The notes under the pieces are model-generated. The model was not told where the DNA came from, made no database searches, and was given only the letters and a program-made list of their open reading frames with translations. Of a DNA stretch of 64,000 nt, positions 48,388 to 56,762 are shown piece by piece. Numbering within the stretch: the first letter of the stretch is position 1; each line of letters opens with the position of its first letter. Source of the DNA: Enterobacter sp. BIGb0383 (GTDB lineage Bacteria; Pseudomonadota; Gammaproteobacteria; Enterobacterales; Enterobacteriaceae); NCBI RefSeq assembly GCF_003751845.1, contig NZ_RJKQ01000001.1:310001-374000 (forward strand). Direction: 5' to 3'. The translations under genes were made by a program, and so were the position numbers.

Positions 48388-49179
48388 ATGGCAGTCGCAG
48401 ATTTGGATAAGCAGCCAGACTCTGTCTCTTCAGTATTGAAGGTTTTTGGCATCTTACAGGCGCTTGGTGAAGAGCGTGAGATAGGGATTACCGAGCTGTC
48501 GCAGCGCGTCATGATGTCAAAAAGCACCGTATATCGCTTTTTACAGACCATGAAGTCTTTGGGATACGTTGCCCAGGAAGGGGAATCTGAAAAATATTCG
48601 TTAACGCTGAAGCTGTTTGAGCTTGGCGCTCGTGCATTGCAGAATGTTGATCTGATCCGCAGTGCGGATATCGAAATGCGTGAATTGTCGCACCTGACCA
48701 AAGAAACGGTCCACCTGGGTGCGCTGGATGAAGACAGCATTGTTTACATCCATAAAATCGATTCCATGTACAACCTGCGTATGTACTCGCGTATCGGCCG
48801 TCGTAACCCGCTGTACAGCACCGCGATTGGTAAAGTACTGCTGGCATGGCGCGATCGCGATGAAGTCCTGCAAATCCTTGAGGGCGTGGAGTACAAACGC
48901 AGCACCGATCGGACGATTACTACCACCGAAGATCTGCTGATCATGCTCGATACGGTGCGTGCTCAGGGCTACGGGGAAGATAACGAAGAGCAGGAAGAAG
49001 GCTTACGCTGCATCGGCGTACCGGTCTTTGACCGTTTTGGTGTGGTTATCGCCGGGCTGAGTATCTCCTTCCCGACGCTGCGTTTCTCTGAGGAACGCCT
49101 GCACGAGTACGTTGAAATGCTGCACGTTGCCGCACGCAAGATTTCCGCGCAGATGGGTTATAACGACTACCCGTTCTGA
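48388..49179 (+). CDS. kdgR: Transcriptional regulator KdgR (IclR family)
   Basis: KdgR represses genes for uptake and breakdown of 2-keto-3-deoxygluconate and hexuronate products. The 263-residue protein has an IclR winged helix (about 15-75, ITELSQRVMMSKSTVYRFLQT) and the IclR effector domain (about 90-255, RRNPLYSTAIGKVLLAW and GLRCIGVPVFDRFG). A candidate target site lies before edd in this window. The 177 nt between it and yebQ are AT-rich and contain the shared promoters. Confidence 0.96.
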   Translation: MAVADLDKQPDSVSSVLKVFGILQALGEEREIGITELSQRVMMSKSTVYRFLQTMKSLGYVAQEGESEKYSLTLKLFELGARALQNVDLIRSADIEMRELSHLTKETVHLGALDEDSIVYIHKIDSMYNLRMYSRIGRRNPLYSTAIGKVLLAWRDRDEVLQILEGVEYKRSTDRTITTTEDLLIMLDTVRAQGYGEDNEEQEEGLRCIGVPVFDRFGVVIAGLSISFPTLRFSEERLHEYVEMLHVAARKISAQMGYNDYPF

Positions 49180-49197
49180 AGATCGTGAAATCTGTGC

Positions 49198-49226
49198 AAA
49201 AACGCCGCGTTGAACGCGGCGTTTTT
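49198..49226. terminator. Bidirectional terminator between kdgR and yobH
   Basis: The 12-bp perfect stem AAAAACGCCGCG / CGCGGCGTTTTT has a 5-nt loop and T-runs on both strands. It lies between the convergent genes. Confidence 0.92.
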
Positions 49227-49248
49227 GTTTTTGACAAGGATGAGTGGT

Positions 49249-49488
49249 TTAGCCGTTGTCGATCGTCGTTTCGCTTTTACGCAGTACCGGGCAGTTACTC
49301 ATGCCGATAATCCCGCTCTCAGAGTGGACATATTGCGCGGTGCTGATCCCGCGGGCGGTCAGATATTTACACTGCAGACCCAGACCGGCTGCGTTCTGGC
49401 TGCTGCCAACCAGCACGCCATAGCCGCTGAGCAAGATGCCGATCCAGACCAGGGCGAGTACCGCAATTGTTCTTATTAACAGACGCAT
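49249..49488 (-). CDS. yobH: Small exported protein YobH
   Basis: This 79-residue protein is close to E. coli YobH. It has an N-terminal hydrophobic segment (about residues 5-28) that may be a signal anchor, then a conserved LGLQCKYLTARGISTAQY block and a second Cys in MSNCPVLRKSE that could pair with the first. Function is unknown. Confidence 0.92.
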   Translation of the reverse strand: MRLLIRTIAVLALVWIGILLSGYGVLVGSSQNAAGLGLQCKYLTARGISTAQYVHSESGIIGMSNCPVLRKSETTIDNG

Positions 49489-49581
49489 ATGTCTCTCCTG
49501 TGCACGTCATTCCTGGGGATTAGCCTACTATGGTGTGGCGATGGAACAAGTTAATTATTCCTAAAATAGTAACAGAGGGTA

Positions 49582-49598
49582 CGGTTAGCTTTTGTTTA
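49582..49598 (+). promoter_or_regulatory. PhoP box of mgrB
   Basis: CGGTTA and TGTTTA hexamers are separated by 5 nt, the direct-repeat geometry of PhoP boxes (GGTTTA-N5-TGTTTA). The box ends 49 nt before the mgrB start. mgrB is a conserved PhoP target that feeds back on PhoQ. Confidence 0.6.
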
Positions 49599-49647
49599 TA
49601 AAACCTGTGCTAACCTGGTGACTTTATGTTTTGACGCGGAGAGTGGG

Positions 49648-49791
49648 GTGAAAAAAGCGAAGTGGGCGATACTGGCAGCCATCATTCTGGGCAGCCTGCT
49701 GCTCTGGGTGCAGGTGCTCAATGGCCTGTGTGATGAAGACGTGCAATTCTTCAGCGGCGTATGCACCATCAACAAATTCATTCCCTGGTGA
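49648..49791 (+). CDS. mgrB: PhoQ inhibitor MgrB
   Basis: MgrB is a 47-residue inner membrane peptide that binds PhoQ and dampens PhoPQ signalling. Its loss causes colistin resistance in Klebsiella and relatives. It starts at a GTG with GGAGAGTGGG ahead. One membrane helix (about 6-24) leads into a periplasmic tail with the two essential cysteines, Cys28 and Cys39, and the conserved DVQFFSG and INKFIPW motifs. All key residues appear intact. The gene is too short for ordinary gene-length cutoffs. Confidence 0.95.
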   Translation: MKKAKWAILAAIILGSLLLWVQVLNGLCDEDVQFFSGVCTINKFIPW

Positions 49792-49863
49792 GCATTTTTT
49801 TCGTCAGTCATTTCCTTCCTGACCACGGGTGGTAGAATAGCGTGGTTTGATTGAGGTGGTGAA

Positions 49864-50166
49864 ATGAGTGAGTTAATGAGTTCCGGAGCTTTGAGTCTGG
49901 CTTCACTGGTGGTTTCTCTGGTCCTGCTGTTAGTGGGGCTGGTGCTGTGGTTCTTTGTCAACCGTGCAAGTTCGCGCACCGGGGAGCAGATTGCGCTGCT
50001 GGAGTCGATGCTAATCCAGCAGAAAAAACAGACCGTGCTGCTGCGTCGGCTCTGTGAAGCCAACGAACCTGAGCAGGGTGATGAACCGGTACAGACTGCA
50101 TCGCAGCCTGCCGCTGAACCGGCGCAGGAAGAAGACGATTTTATTCGTATCGTTGCCGAACGATAA
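49864..50166 (+). CDS. yebO: Small membrane protein YebO
   Basis: This 100-residue protein matches E. coli YebO. A single membrane helix (about 12-36, LVVSLVLLLVGLVLWFFVNR) is followed by a charged helical tail (GEQIALLESMLIQQKKQ, LLRRLCEANEPEQ) that ends in a conserved acidic IVAER segment. Function is unknown. It lies 72 nt after mgrB on the same strand. Confidence 0.9.
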   Translation: MSELMSSGALSLASLVVSLVLLLVGLVLWFFVNRASSRTGEQIALLESMLIQQKKQTVLLRRLCEANEPEQGDEPVQTASQPAAEPAQEEDDFIRIVAER

Positions 50167-50852
50167 TCGTGTCAGGTGTTTTACATCGCCGCGTCCTTGT
50201 GGCGCAGCGATTTCCGCAGAAGACGCTGCTGCACCGTTCTGGTGCGCCATATGCCCCTTATTTTGCAGGACTATTCTGTTTTTCTGTCAACGCAGATTTC
50301 TGCTATTAGAATGGACATTTCCCGTGCGCCTGCCGCGCTGATTGTTATCTAATCTTCTTATACGCAATTTATCGGTTGTTTTAATTTTAGCGAAACGATT
50401 TTATTGCATTCAAATGAGGCACTGTCATTAAATTTTCATTATTTTAGTGCAGGGCAATCGGTTATTTCCCGGACGTTATTACGGTCGGAATATTGACTTT
50501 TCTGCCGTTTTGTCTACAGCGCAAGGCGTGTTTTTTAGTCAATTGAAGTGCATGTTTATGCAGTGCTTACTTTGATGATATAGACTATATCCTGCGTGCG
50601 TTTCTGGTCGAGGGCATCGTTGTAAAGTGACTGAGTCAGGACGAAAAATCGACGAAAAGCAGGGTGGCTTGCGAAGCAAAAGGCTTAGCACTGATAGACA
50701 AGAAATGCATAAGCTTACGCATAAATGTGCAGCGACTCGTCAATTAATGATAAAATTTGTGCATCGGATCGACTGACGTTTAAAAATGGCTTGCCATTAT
50801 TTCCGTTGTATGTGATAACACGGTTTGGGTTAAACGAGGTACAGTTCTGTTT
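50167..50852. other. 686-base gene-free AT-rich region before yobF-cspC
   Basis: I find no protein gene here on either strand. It presumably holds the promoter and a long leader for yobF-cspC. Notable pieces are AATGGC-TT-GCCATT (50785-50798), a perfect 6-bp hairpin 55 nt before yobF, and a TTAATGATAAAATT stretch (50743-50756) that could be a -10 region. Several T-runs and A/T-rich blocks lie in 50340-50560. No recognised small RNA could be identified by eye. Confidence 0.5.
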
Positions 50853-50966
50853 ATGTGCGGCATTTTCAGTAAAGAAGTCCTGAGTAAACACGTTTTCGTT
50901 GAATACCGCTTCTCTGCCGAGTCTTATTTAGTGCCTCATGCAGTAATGTCTCAGTTTTATCTGTAA
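50853..50966 (+). CDS. yobF: YobF, apparently frameshifted in its C-terminal half
   Basis: The first 25 codons ([14 protein letters not shown], then [10 protein letters not shown]) match E. coli YobF, which is 47 residues long. After that the frame used here gives an unrelated 12-residue tail and stops at residue 37. The reading frame shifted by one base encodes [10 protein letters not shown], identical to the E. coli tail, so a base has been lost around 50928-50935 relative to E. coli. The tail may therefore be nonessential, or this is a decayed copy. YobF is a small stress-induced protein cotranscribed with cspC, and its start is followed 44 nt after its stop by cspC. Confidence 0.65.
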   Translation: MCGIFSKEVLSKHVFVEYRFSAESYLVPHAVMSQFYL

Positions 50967-51009
50967 GTAGAGCCTCCGGGCGAAGTAAACTCTCTAAGGA
51001 ATTTTGCAA

Positions 51010-51219
51010 ATGGCAAAGATTAAAGGTCAAGTTAAGTGGTTCAACGAATCCAAAGGTTTTGGTTTCATTACTCCGGCTGATGGCAGCAAAGACGTGTTCG
51101 TACACTTCTCTGCTATCCAGGGTAACGGCTTCAAAACTTTAGCTGAAGGCCAGAACGTTGAGTTTGAAATTCAGGACGGCCAGAAAGGCCCGGCTGCAGT
51201 TAACGTAACTGCAATCTGA
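51010..51219 (+). CDS. cspC: Cold-shock-like RNA chaperone CspC
   Basis: CspC is a constitutively expressed CspA-family protein that stabilises rpoS and other stress mRNAs. The 69 residues are essentially identical to E. coli CspC, with RNP1 (KGFGFI) and RNP2 (VFVHF) nucleic-acid binding motifs. The ATG at 51010 follows AAGGAATTTTGCAA. A codon two positions upstream is not needed. It lies downstream of yobF and ends at a strong terminator. Confidence 0.98.
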
Positions 51220-51270
51220 ATGTAAACTCACTGAGTTCTGTAGCGCCATCGGCGTTGCACAGTTCAGCTG

Positions 51271-51296
51271 AAAAACCCCGCTCAGGCGGGGTTTTT
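51271..51296 (+). terminator. Terminator of cspC
   Basis: AAAAACCCCGC / GCGGGGTTTTT with a TCAG loop and a run of T residues lies 52 nt after the cspC stop codon. Confidence 0.93.
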
Positions 51297-51389
51297 TTAT
51301 GGCGCTTGTCGGGCAAAAGGCTTATGCGGTTCCCCGCAGGCGTGAATAGGGTTACACTCTCGCCCTTTCAAGCCGTTACCGGAGTGGTC

Positions 51390-52184
51390 ATGTCCTGGCG
51401 TTGCCCGTTATGTCACGCTGCCTTGCAGCACAATCATACTCATCTTAGCTGCCCCAACGGGCACCAGTTTGACCGGGCGAAAGAGGGCTATGTCAACCTG
51501 CTGCCGGTACAGCACAAACGCTCTCGCGATCCGGGCGACAATGGCGAAATGATCCAGGCGCGCAGGGCGTTTCTGGACGCGGGCCACTATCAGCCGCTGC
51601 GCGACCGTATTCGTTCACGCCTTGCCACCGTTTCGCCCGCCGTGCTGCTGGATATCGGCTGTGGGGAAGGGTATTACACCCACTCCTTTGCCGAAACGGC
51701 GCAAGAAACCTTTGGCCTGGACGTATCCAAAACCGCGATTCGCATCGCCGCGAAACGTTACCCGGCAGTCCAGTTCTGCGTGGCGTCAAGCCAGCGTTTA
51801 CCCTTCGACGATAACAGTCTCGATGCGGTTGTGCGTATTTATGCGCCCTGTAATCCTGAGGAGTTGACGCGCGTCGTCAGAGCGGGCGGGTGGGTGATTA
51901 CCGCCACGCCAGGCCCGCGCCATCTGATGGAGCTGAAAGGGTTGATCTACGATGAGATCCGGCTGCACGCGCCGCATTCAGAACAGCTGCCGGGCTTTAC
52001 GCTGGTCGAAAGCGAATCACTGGCCTATCCGATGACATTAACCGGCGCGGAAGCCGCGGCGCTGCTGCAGATGACGCCGTTTGCCTGGCGGGCAAGTACC
52101 GAAGTCTGGCAGCAGCTCAGAGCGCTGCCGCAGTTCCTTTGTCAGACGGATTTTTCGCTGCACATCTGGCAGCGGGAAGATTAA
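51390..52184 (+). CDS. rlmA: 23S rRNA m1G745 methyltransferase RlmA
   Basis: RlmA methylates G745 of 23S rRNA. The start at 51390 gives 264 residues; longer frames run into the cspC terminator. An N-terminal zinc finger is visible (CPLCHAALQ ... CPNGHQF, about residues 5-25), followed by the substrate-recognition segment [19 protein letters not shown]. The SAM loop [15 protein letters not shown] is near residue 88, and a [17 protein letters not shown] stretch near residue 168. Its 3' end overlaps that of convergent mntP by 4 nt. Confidence 0.95.
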   Translation: MSWRCPLCHAALQHNHTHLSCPNGHQFDRAKEGYVNLLPVQHKRSRDPGDNGEMIQARRAFLDAGHYQPLRDRIRSRLATVSPAVLLDIGCGEGYYTHSFAETAQETFGLDVSKTAIRIAAKRYPAVQFCVASSQRLPFDDNSLDAVVRIYAPCNPEELTRVVRAGGWVITATPGPRHLMELKGLIYDEIRLHAPHSEQLPGFTLVESESLAYPMTLTGAEAAALLQMTPFAWRASTEVWQQLRALPQFLCQTDFSLHIWQRED

Positions 52185-52747
52185 CCGGCGAAGTGTGCCC
52201 AGAGGATCTGCGCGCCGATAGCAACCAGCACCACGCCCCCGAGTATTTCAGCCCGTTTGCCAAGCAGCGGGCCAATAAAGCGTCCGATCATCATACCCAG
52301 CGTGGTCATAATCAGCGTTGCGCAGCCGATCAACAGCGCCGTGGTAATGATATTCACCTGCAGGAAAGCCAGACCGACGCCAACGGCCATTGCGTCGAGG
52401 CTGGTGGCAATAGCGGTAGTGACCAGCAGCCAGAAGCCGTGGCGATGCTGCGGCGTACTCTCTTCGTCATCTCCGCCGCGGAAGCCTTCAATAATCATAC
52501 GACCGCCGAGGAACACCAGCAGTACAAAGGCGATCCAGTGATTCCACTCCAGAACAAACTGGCTGGCGAGCATGCCGAGCCCCCAGCCGATCAGCGGGGT
52601 TAAGGCTTCAATAGCGCCAAAGATAAGGCCGGTTCGCAGAGCTTCAGAGAATTTAGGTTTGTGGAGCGCAGCGCCCTTGCTGATTGACACCGCGAAGGCG
52701 TCCATAGACATGCCGAAGGCGAGAAGAAGAGTAGCGGAAAGATTCAT
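52181..52747 (-). CDS. mntP: Manganese exporter MntP
   Basis: MntP pumps Mn2+ out of the cell. The start at 52747 gives 188 residues, the E. coli length, with six membrane helices. The family's paired motifs are present: [14 protein letters not shown] in helix 1 and [16 protein letters not shown] in helix 4, whose Asp residues bind metal. The leader carries a yybP-ykoY manganese riboswitch, and candidate Fur and MntR sites lie farther upstream. Confidence 0.96.
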   Translation of the reverse strand: MNLSATLLLAFGMSMDAFAVSISKGAALHKPKFSEALRTGLIFGAIEALTPLIGWGLGMLASQFVLEWNHWIAFVLLVFLGGRMIIEGFRGGDDEESTPQHRHGFWLLVTTAIATSLDAMAVGVGLAFLQVNIITTALLIGCATLIMTTLGMMIGRFIGPLLGKRAEILGGVVLVAIGAQILWAHFAG

Positions 52748-52804
52748 ACGTGCGTCCTGACCGGGAATTCCATATAACACACCGCCACCCCCAGTAAAAA
52801 GTAG

Positions 52805-52925
52805 CTGATGTGCCAATGGTCTCGCCTGACTGAACACTCAATCCGTACGCACCACGTTTTTCAACGAGTATGTTGACACGTACATTTCCGGTTATTCGGA
52901 AATCGGCTACTCCCCAACGACGGGC
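52805..52925 (-). promoter_or_regulatory. yybP-ykoY manganese riboswitch in the mntP leader
   Basis: On the minus strand the leader contains GTTGGGGAGTAGCCGATTTC, then CAACATACTCGTT, a GTGCGTACGG segment and GGCGAGACCATTGGCA. These blocks match the conserved elements of the E. coli mntP riboswitch in the same order. It lies 58 nt upstream of the mntP start. In E. coli Mn2+ binding opens the ribosome-binding site and raises MntP synthesis. Boundaries are approximate. Confidence 0.9.
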
Positions 52926-52988
52926 GCAACCTTAACATATTTTGAGAATATAAAACAATAACACGCGAGCGTTATTTTATTAACCAAA

Positions 52989-53003
52989 TGATAACGATTA
53001 TCA
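52989..53003. promoter_or_regulatory. Fur-like box upstream of mntP
   Basis: TGATAACGATTATCA is an inverted repeat (TGATAA / TTATCA, 3-nt spacer) that resembles the 6-1-6 Fur core GATAATnATTATC. It lies about 65 nt upstream of the riboswitch, in the likely mntP promoter region. Confidence 0.4.
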
Positions 53004-53056
53004 CTACAATTTAATAGTAAATAAAACGTTAATGAAGGTGGGTGTATATTTGTACT

Positions 53057-53076
53057 GATATAGCCAGTGCTATATC
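53057..53076. promoter_or_regulatory. MntR-like palindrome 1 between mntP and yobD
   Basis: GATATAGCCAGTGCTATATC is a perfect palindrome of 8-bp arms around a 4-nt centre, extended by a flanking T/A pair. The core ATAGC-N4-GCTAT is the same as in MntR boxes (AACATAGCnnnnGCTATGTT). Together with the second copy it could also fold into one long hairpin after yobD. Confidence 0.5.
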
Positions 53077-53101
53077 ACTTTCCTTATTCACTATGCTAAA
53101 A

Positions 53102-53121
53102 AACATAGCGCTGGCTATATC
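53102..53121. promoter_or_regulatory. MntR-like palindrome 2 between mntP and yobD
   Basis: AACATAGCGCTGGCTATATC has the left arm of the MntR box exactly and the GCTAT core of the right arm. It is the inverted counterpart of the copy at 53057-53076; the two can pair over about 17 bp with one G-T mismatch. It lies 7 nt past the yobD stop, so it may also act as a transcript-end hairpin. Confidence 0.5.
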
Positions 53122-53127
53122 TTCATG

Positions 53128-53586
53128 TTACTGATTTTTAACCATAAATTTATATATCTTTTCAAGATCGTCGATATTGCGTACGCGAATGAGCAGCCTT
53201 CTTAATTCTAATTGCATCACCAGTACGCCATCCTCAGATAAATTCATCTCTTTTATACGGTTATATTCTATCCAGGCGCTGGCGAAGAAAAAGCCCTCTT
53301 TTTTAAAGATGATTTTCGGTACCCGTACCCAGAACAGGTAAATTGCCATTAAGGCCAGCGCACATAATAACCATGTGGTTAATAATGCGCCGTGCTGAGT
53401 AATATTGTTATAAATCAGAATGGCGACCAGTCCGGCGAAGATGAAGCCGTCCACGCGTCCCCGACGCAGTAAAGGGATAGCCAGCAGGGTTTTCCCCTTG
53501 CGGGTAGGCATGATGGCCTGGTCATAAATGGCCCAGGCCAGCAGTGCCGCAACGCAGATGAGCAGCACGATATCCGTTATCGTCAT
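53128..53586 (-). CDS. yobD: Inner membrane protein YobD (DUF986)
   Basis: This 152-residue protein has the length of E. coli YobD. Three hydrophobic segments (about residues 2-20, 47-65, 68-88) lead to a cytoplasmic C-terminal half ([20 protein letters not shown], a PH-like beta-rich region). It follows manXYZ on the same strand after a strong terminator. Function is unknown. Confidence 0.9.
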   Translation of the reverse strand: MTITDIVLLICVAALLAWAIYDQAIMPTRKGKTLLAIPLLRRGRVDGFIFAGLVAILIYNNITQHGALLTTWLLCALALMAIYLFWVRVPKIIFKKEGFFFASAWIEYNRIKEMNLSEDGVLVMQLELRRLLIRVRNIDDLEKIYKFMVKNQ

Positions 53587-53596
53587 TATTCCTCCG

Positions 53597-53624
53597 AAAA
53601 AAAACCGGGGGCAGGCCCCCGGTT
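53597..53624 (-). terminator. Terminator of manXYZ
   Basis: A 10-bp GC-rich stem AACCGGGGGC / GCCCCCGGTT with an AG loop is followed on the minus strand by eight T residues. It lies 17 nt after the manZ stop. Confidence 0.92.
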
Positions 53625-53641
53625 AAGCGTTTTGACTTTAC

Positions 53642-54493
53642 TTACAGGCCCAGCAGGCCGATAGCGTACCCTACGATACCGATGACGAAGAAGCCAACGA
53701 TAATCCACAGCGGGTTAACCTTCTTACGCAGCAGCCACATACAGGCGAAGGTGAGCAGAAGGGGAACCAGGCCAGGCATCAGCTGATCGAGGATGGTCTG
53801 TACCGTGGTGACGTTCTCTTTCCCGGTCTGGTCGGTAATACGTGAAACGACAAGCGGGATGTTAACGTGCGTCCACTTGTTGACCAGTGCCCCCATCACA
53901 AAGAGGCCGAGAATGGACGCTCCTTCCGTCAGTTTCTGCAGGAAGCCGCCGCCCATATCCTGAACGATGTCGATACCTTTGCGGTAGCCGTAAGCCACGC
54001 CATAGTAGCGGGTGGCCAGACGCACCAGGTTAAACAGGATAAAGAACAGCAGCGGACCGAGAATACTGCCGCTCATTGCAATACCGGCACCCAGCGCCGC
54101 AAAGACCGGACGTACCGTGCCCCAGTAAATCGGGTCGCCAACGCCTGCCAGCGGGCCCATCAGGCCGACTTTAATCCCGTTGATTGCGCCATCGTCAATT
54201 TCTGCACCGTTGGCGCGCTGCTCTTCCATCGCCAGGGTAACACCGAGGACCGGTGCCGCCACGTACGGGTGGGTGTTGAAGAATTCCAGATGGCGTTTAA
54301 TGGCCTGGCGACGTGCGTCGTTGTTCTCCGGGTACAGACGACGGATCGCCGGCACCATCGAGAAGCAGAAGCCCAGCGCCTGCATACGTTCGAAGTTCCA
54401 TGACCCCTGGAACAGGTTTGAACGGAGGAACACGGCACGGATATCGCCGGGAGTCAGTTTTTTCTCGGCGGATGTTTTTGTCATATCAACCAT
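53642..54493 (-). CDS. manZ: Mannose PTS permease component IID
   Basis: ManZ forms, with ManY, the membrane channel of the mannose/glucose/glucosamine phosphotransferase system, also used by lambda DNA and some bacteriocins. The ATG at 54493 (MVDMTKTSAEKKLTPGDIR) has AGGTGA eight bases upstream and gives 283 residues. A GTG three codons earlier is possible. The conserved IID features FLRSNLFQGSWNFERMQ and INGIKVGLMGPLAGVGDP are present, and the C-terminus is membrane-spanning. It starts 12 nt after manY. Confidence 0.96.
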   Translation of the reverse strand: MVDMTKTSAEKKLTPGDIRAVFLRSNLFQGSWNFERMQALGFCFSMVPAIRRLYPENNDARRQAIKRHLEFFNTHPYVAAPVLGVTLAMEEQRANGAEIDDGAINGIKVGLMGPLAGVGDPIYWGTVRPVFAALGAGIAMSGSILGPLLFFILFNLVRLATRYYGVAYGYRKGIDIVQDMGGGFLQKLTEGASILGLFVMGALVNKWTHVNIPLVVSRITDQTGKENVTTVQTILDQLMPGLVPLLLTFACMWLLRKKVNPLWIIVGFFVIGIVGYAIGLLGL

Positions 54494-54505
54494 TGTGCTC
54501 ACCTG

Positions 54506-55303
54506 CTAGTCCAGTTCGTTATCAAGATCGTTAGCACCGGCCGCCTGGGCGGGGGCTGCAGAACGGTTATATTTCGGGCTCAGCTGAATGTAGAGAATCG
54601 CCATTACCGTACCGATAACGCCCAGCGCCACCAGGTTAAAGTTGGTAAAGGCCGCCGTCACGAAACCGAGATAGAAGAACGGCATCAGGTAGCCTGCGCG
54701 CATCATATTGATAACCATCGCGTAGCCCACCACCACAATCATGCCGCCGGCAATATTCAGACCGCTGGTCACCACTTCAGGAATGGCGTTGAGCATGTTC
54801 TGAACTTCGCTGGTGCCGACAGAGATGGCAACGATAACCGCCGGGATGGCGATACGCATGGCCTGCAGGAACAGGGAAGAGACGTGGATCCACGAAATGG
54901 CCGTCAGATTTCCACTTTCGGCGGCTTTATCCGCCGCGTGCTGGAAGCCGACGGTGATAGTACGCACGATGATGGTCAGTACCTGGCCCGCTGCTGCTAG
55001 CGGGATCGCCAGCGCAATACCGGCACCGATGCTCTGATGACCGCCGATAACCAGGATGGTGGAGATAATCGAGGCCAGCGCCGCATCGGGTGCAACCGCT
55101 GCACCGATGTTCATCCAGCCGAGAGCGATCATTTCCAGGGTACCGCCGATGACGATACCGGTTGTCATATCGCCGAGCACGATCCCGACCAGCGTACAGG
55201 CCACCAGCGGACGGTGAAACTGAAATTCATCGAGTATCGACTCCATACCGGCGATACAGGCGACGATGAACACCAGCACAATCTGAAGAGTGGTAATCTC
55301 CAT
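54506..55303 (-). CDS. manY: Mannose PTS permease component IIC
   Basis: ManY is the IIC transmembrane subunit of the mannose phosphotransferase system. The 265-residue protein is hydrophobic throughout, with the family blocks GMESILDEFQFHRPLVACTL near the N-terminus and GGTLEMIALGWMNIGAAVAPD near residue 53. It lies 59 nt after manX and just ahead of manZ, the E. coli operon order. Confidence 0.96.
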   Translation of the reverse strand: MEITTLQIVLVFIVACIAGMESILDEFQFHRPLVACTLVGIVLGDMTTGIVIGGTLEMIALGWMNIGAAVAPDAALASIISTILVIGGHQSIGAGIALAIPLAAAGQVLTIIVRTITVGFQHAADKAAESGNLTAISWIHVSSLFLQAMRIAIPAVIVAISVGTSEVQNMLNAIPEVVTSGLNIAGGMIVVVGYAMVINMMRAGYLMPFFYLGFVTAAFTNFNLVALGVIGTVMAILYIQLSPKYNRSAAPAQAAGANDLDNELD

Positions 55304-55362
55304 TGTACTTCTCCTTTGACGTAAGACTTAACGATGAAAACGAGGGGTATCGGTCCGTCGCC

Positions 55363-56331
55363 TTACTTGGCGATTTTTGCGATCAGGTCCATCATTTTCA
55401 GTTTCGGATCGTTCGAGACTTTGCGGACTTCGAGTTCAATGCCGCGCTCGTTCAGCTTTTTAAAGGCTTCGATATCTTTCTCATCAACCGAAACCGCGTT
55501 ATTGACCTGAGTTTTCCCCTGTCGATAAGCCATGCCGCCGATATTCACGGTGGTGATGTTTACTCCCTCCTCAACGAGACGTTCCACGTCGGTCGGGTTA
55601 GTGAACAGCAGCATGATGCGCTCACCGGCATACTTCGGGTTGTTCCAGACGCGGACCATTTTGGCGACGTCCACCACATGCGCGGTGACGCCCGGCGGAG
55701 CCACCTGGGTAAGCAATGTTTTGCGCACGTTATCGGCAGCCACTTCGTCGCTGACAACAATAATGCGCGTAACGTTGGTCTCTTTCGTCCAGCGGGTGGC
55801 GACCTGACCGTGGATCAGGCGATCGTCGATGCGCGCAAGGCCAATCACCATATAGTCATTGGGACCCATAGGTTTAGCCGGCGCGGCGGCTTTCGGTGCG
55901 GCAGGCGCGGGTGCGGCTTTTACGGCTTCCACCGGTTTCGCCTTCAGCGCTTTCACGCCTTCGCGACCGGTTTCCACCGCCACCGCCACCAGTTCGTCAA
56001 AGGTGGGGTTGTCGTCACGGCCCATCAGGGTTTCAACCAGCATCGGAATATTGACGCCGGCCACGACTTCGTAATGCTCTTTATCGACGACAATGCGACT
56101 GGCAGCGTTAAACGGGCTGCCGCCCCATGTATCAACGAGAAATAGCACGCCCTGCTGCGTGTCGAGCCCGGCTAACTTCGCGTTATACTTTTCGATCAGC
56201 GTCTCGGCATTTTCACCGGGAACGAAATCGATCCAGGCGACGTTTTCTTGCTCGCCCAGCAGCATTTCAGCGGTCTTCAGCAGTTGTTCTGCTGCCCAGC
56301 CATGTGTGCCTATTACAATAGCAATCGTCAC
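55363..56331 (-). CDS. manX: Mannose PTS enzyme IIAB
   Basis: ManX carries the phosphoryl relay from HPr to the sugar. The IIA domain (about 1-130) has the phosphorylated His10 in IGTHGWAAEQ. An Ala/Pro/Lys-rich hinge (about 135-155) leads to the IIB domain (about 160-322), whose phosphorylated His is in RIDDRLIHGQVATRW near residue 174. It is the first gene of manXYZ. An Mlc/NagC-type dyad lies 105 nt upstream. Confidence 0.97.
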   Translation of the reverse strand: MTIAIVIGTHGWAAEQLLKTAEMLLGEQENVAWIDFVPGENAETLIEKYNAKLAGLDTQQGVLFLVDTWGGSPFNAASRIVVDKEHYEVVAGVNIPMLVETLMGRDDNPTFDELVAVAVETGREGVKALKAKPVEAVKAAPAPAAPKAAAPAKPMGPNDYMVIGLARIDDRLIHGQVATRWTKETNVTRIIVVSDEVAADNVRKTLLTQVAPPGVTAHVVDVAKMVRVWNNPKYAGERIMLLFTNPTDVERLVEEGVNITTVNIGGMAYRQGKTQVNNAVSVDEKDIEAFKKLNERGIELEVRKVSNDPKLKMMDLIAKIAK

Positions 56332-56436
56332 TTGCTACCTCCTTTAATTATCGTGAGTACAACCTTTATATAGTTGCAATGTGTCTCTACTGTGAAAAAA
56401 CGATTCAATAAAAATCTGAAACCCATTACTTCGATG

Positions 56437-56464
56437 AATTATTTTAGACAGTGAAAAAATAATT
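56437..56464. promoter_or_regulatory. Mlc/NagC-type operator upstream of manX
   Basis: AATTATTTT and AAAATAATT form a perfect 9-bp inverted repeat with a 10-nt centre. This resembles the TTATTTT...AAAATAA operators of Mlc and NagC, known repressors of manXYZ in E. coli. A TGTGA half-site for CRP follows at 56466-56470. The 431-nt manX-yoaE interval shows nothing else that I can name. Confidence 0.5.
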
Positions 56465-56762
56465 AATGTGATGAAGATCCGTAATTTAGCGCAGAGCCTA
56501 AGCGAAATTTCGCCTCGCAAAAAATGTGGTCAAATGCAAAGACAGGTAAATCTTTGCCATGGCCATATTTTGTCTGATATGTTTAGCTGCCGTTTAACTA
56601 ACAGGAGTAGAGGGCAGTTGCCCACCGTATGGACCGTCACCGACGTCAGTTCACCCGAATGCACACAGCCGCTGTGCAGCACACTATTTTTCCCCCAGCG
56701 ATAATCATTACGCCTGAGATGTACAGGGCGCCGTTTAGTTATTCCGTCAGCAGGAGCACGTC

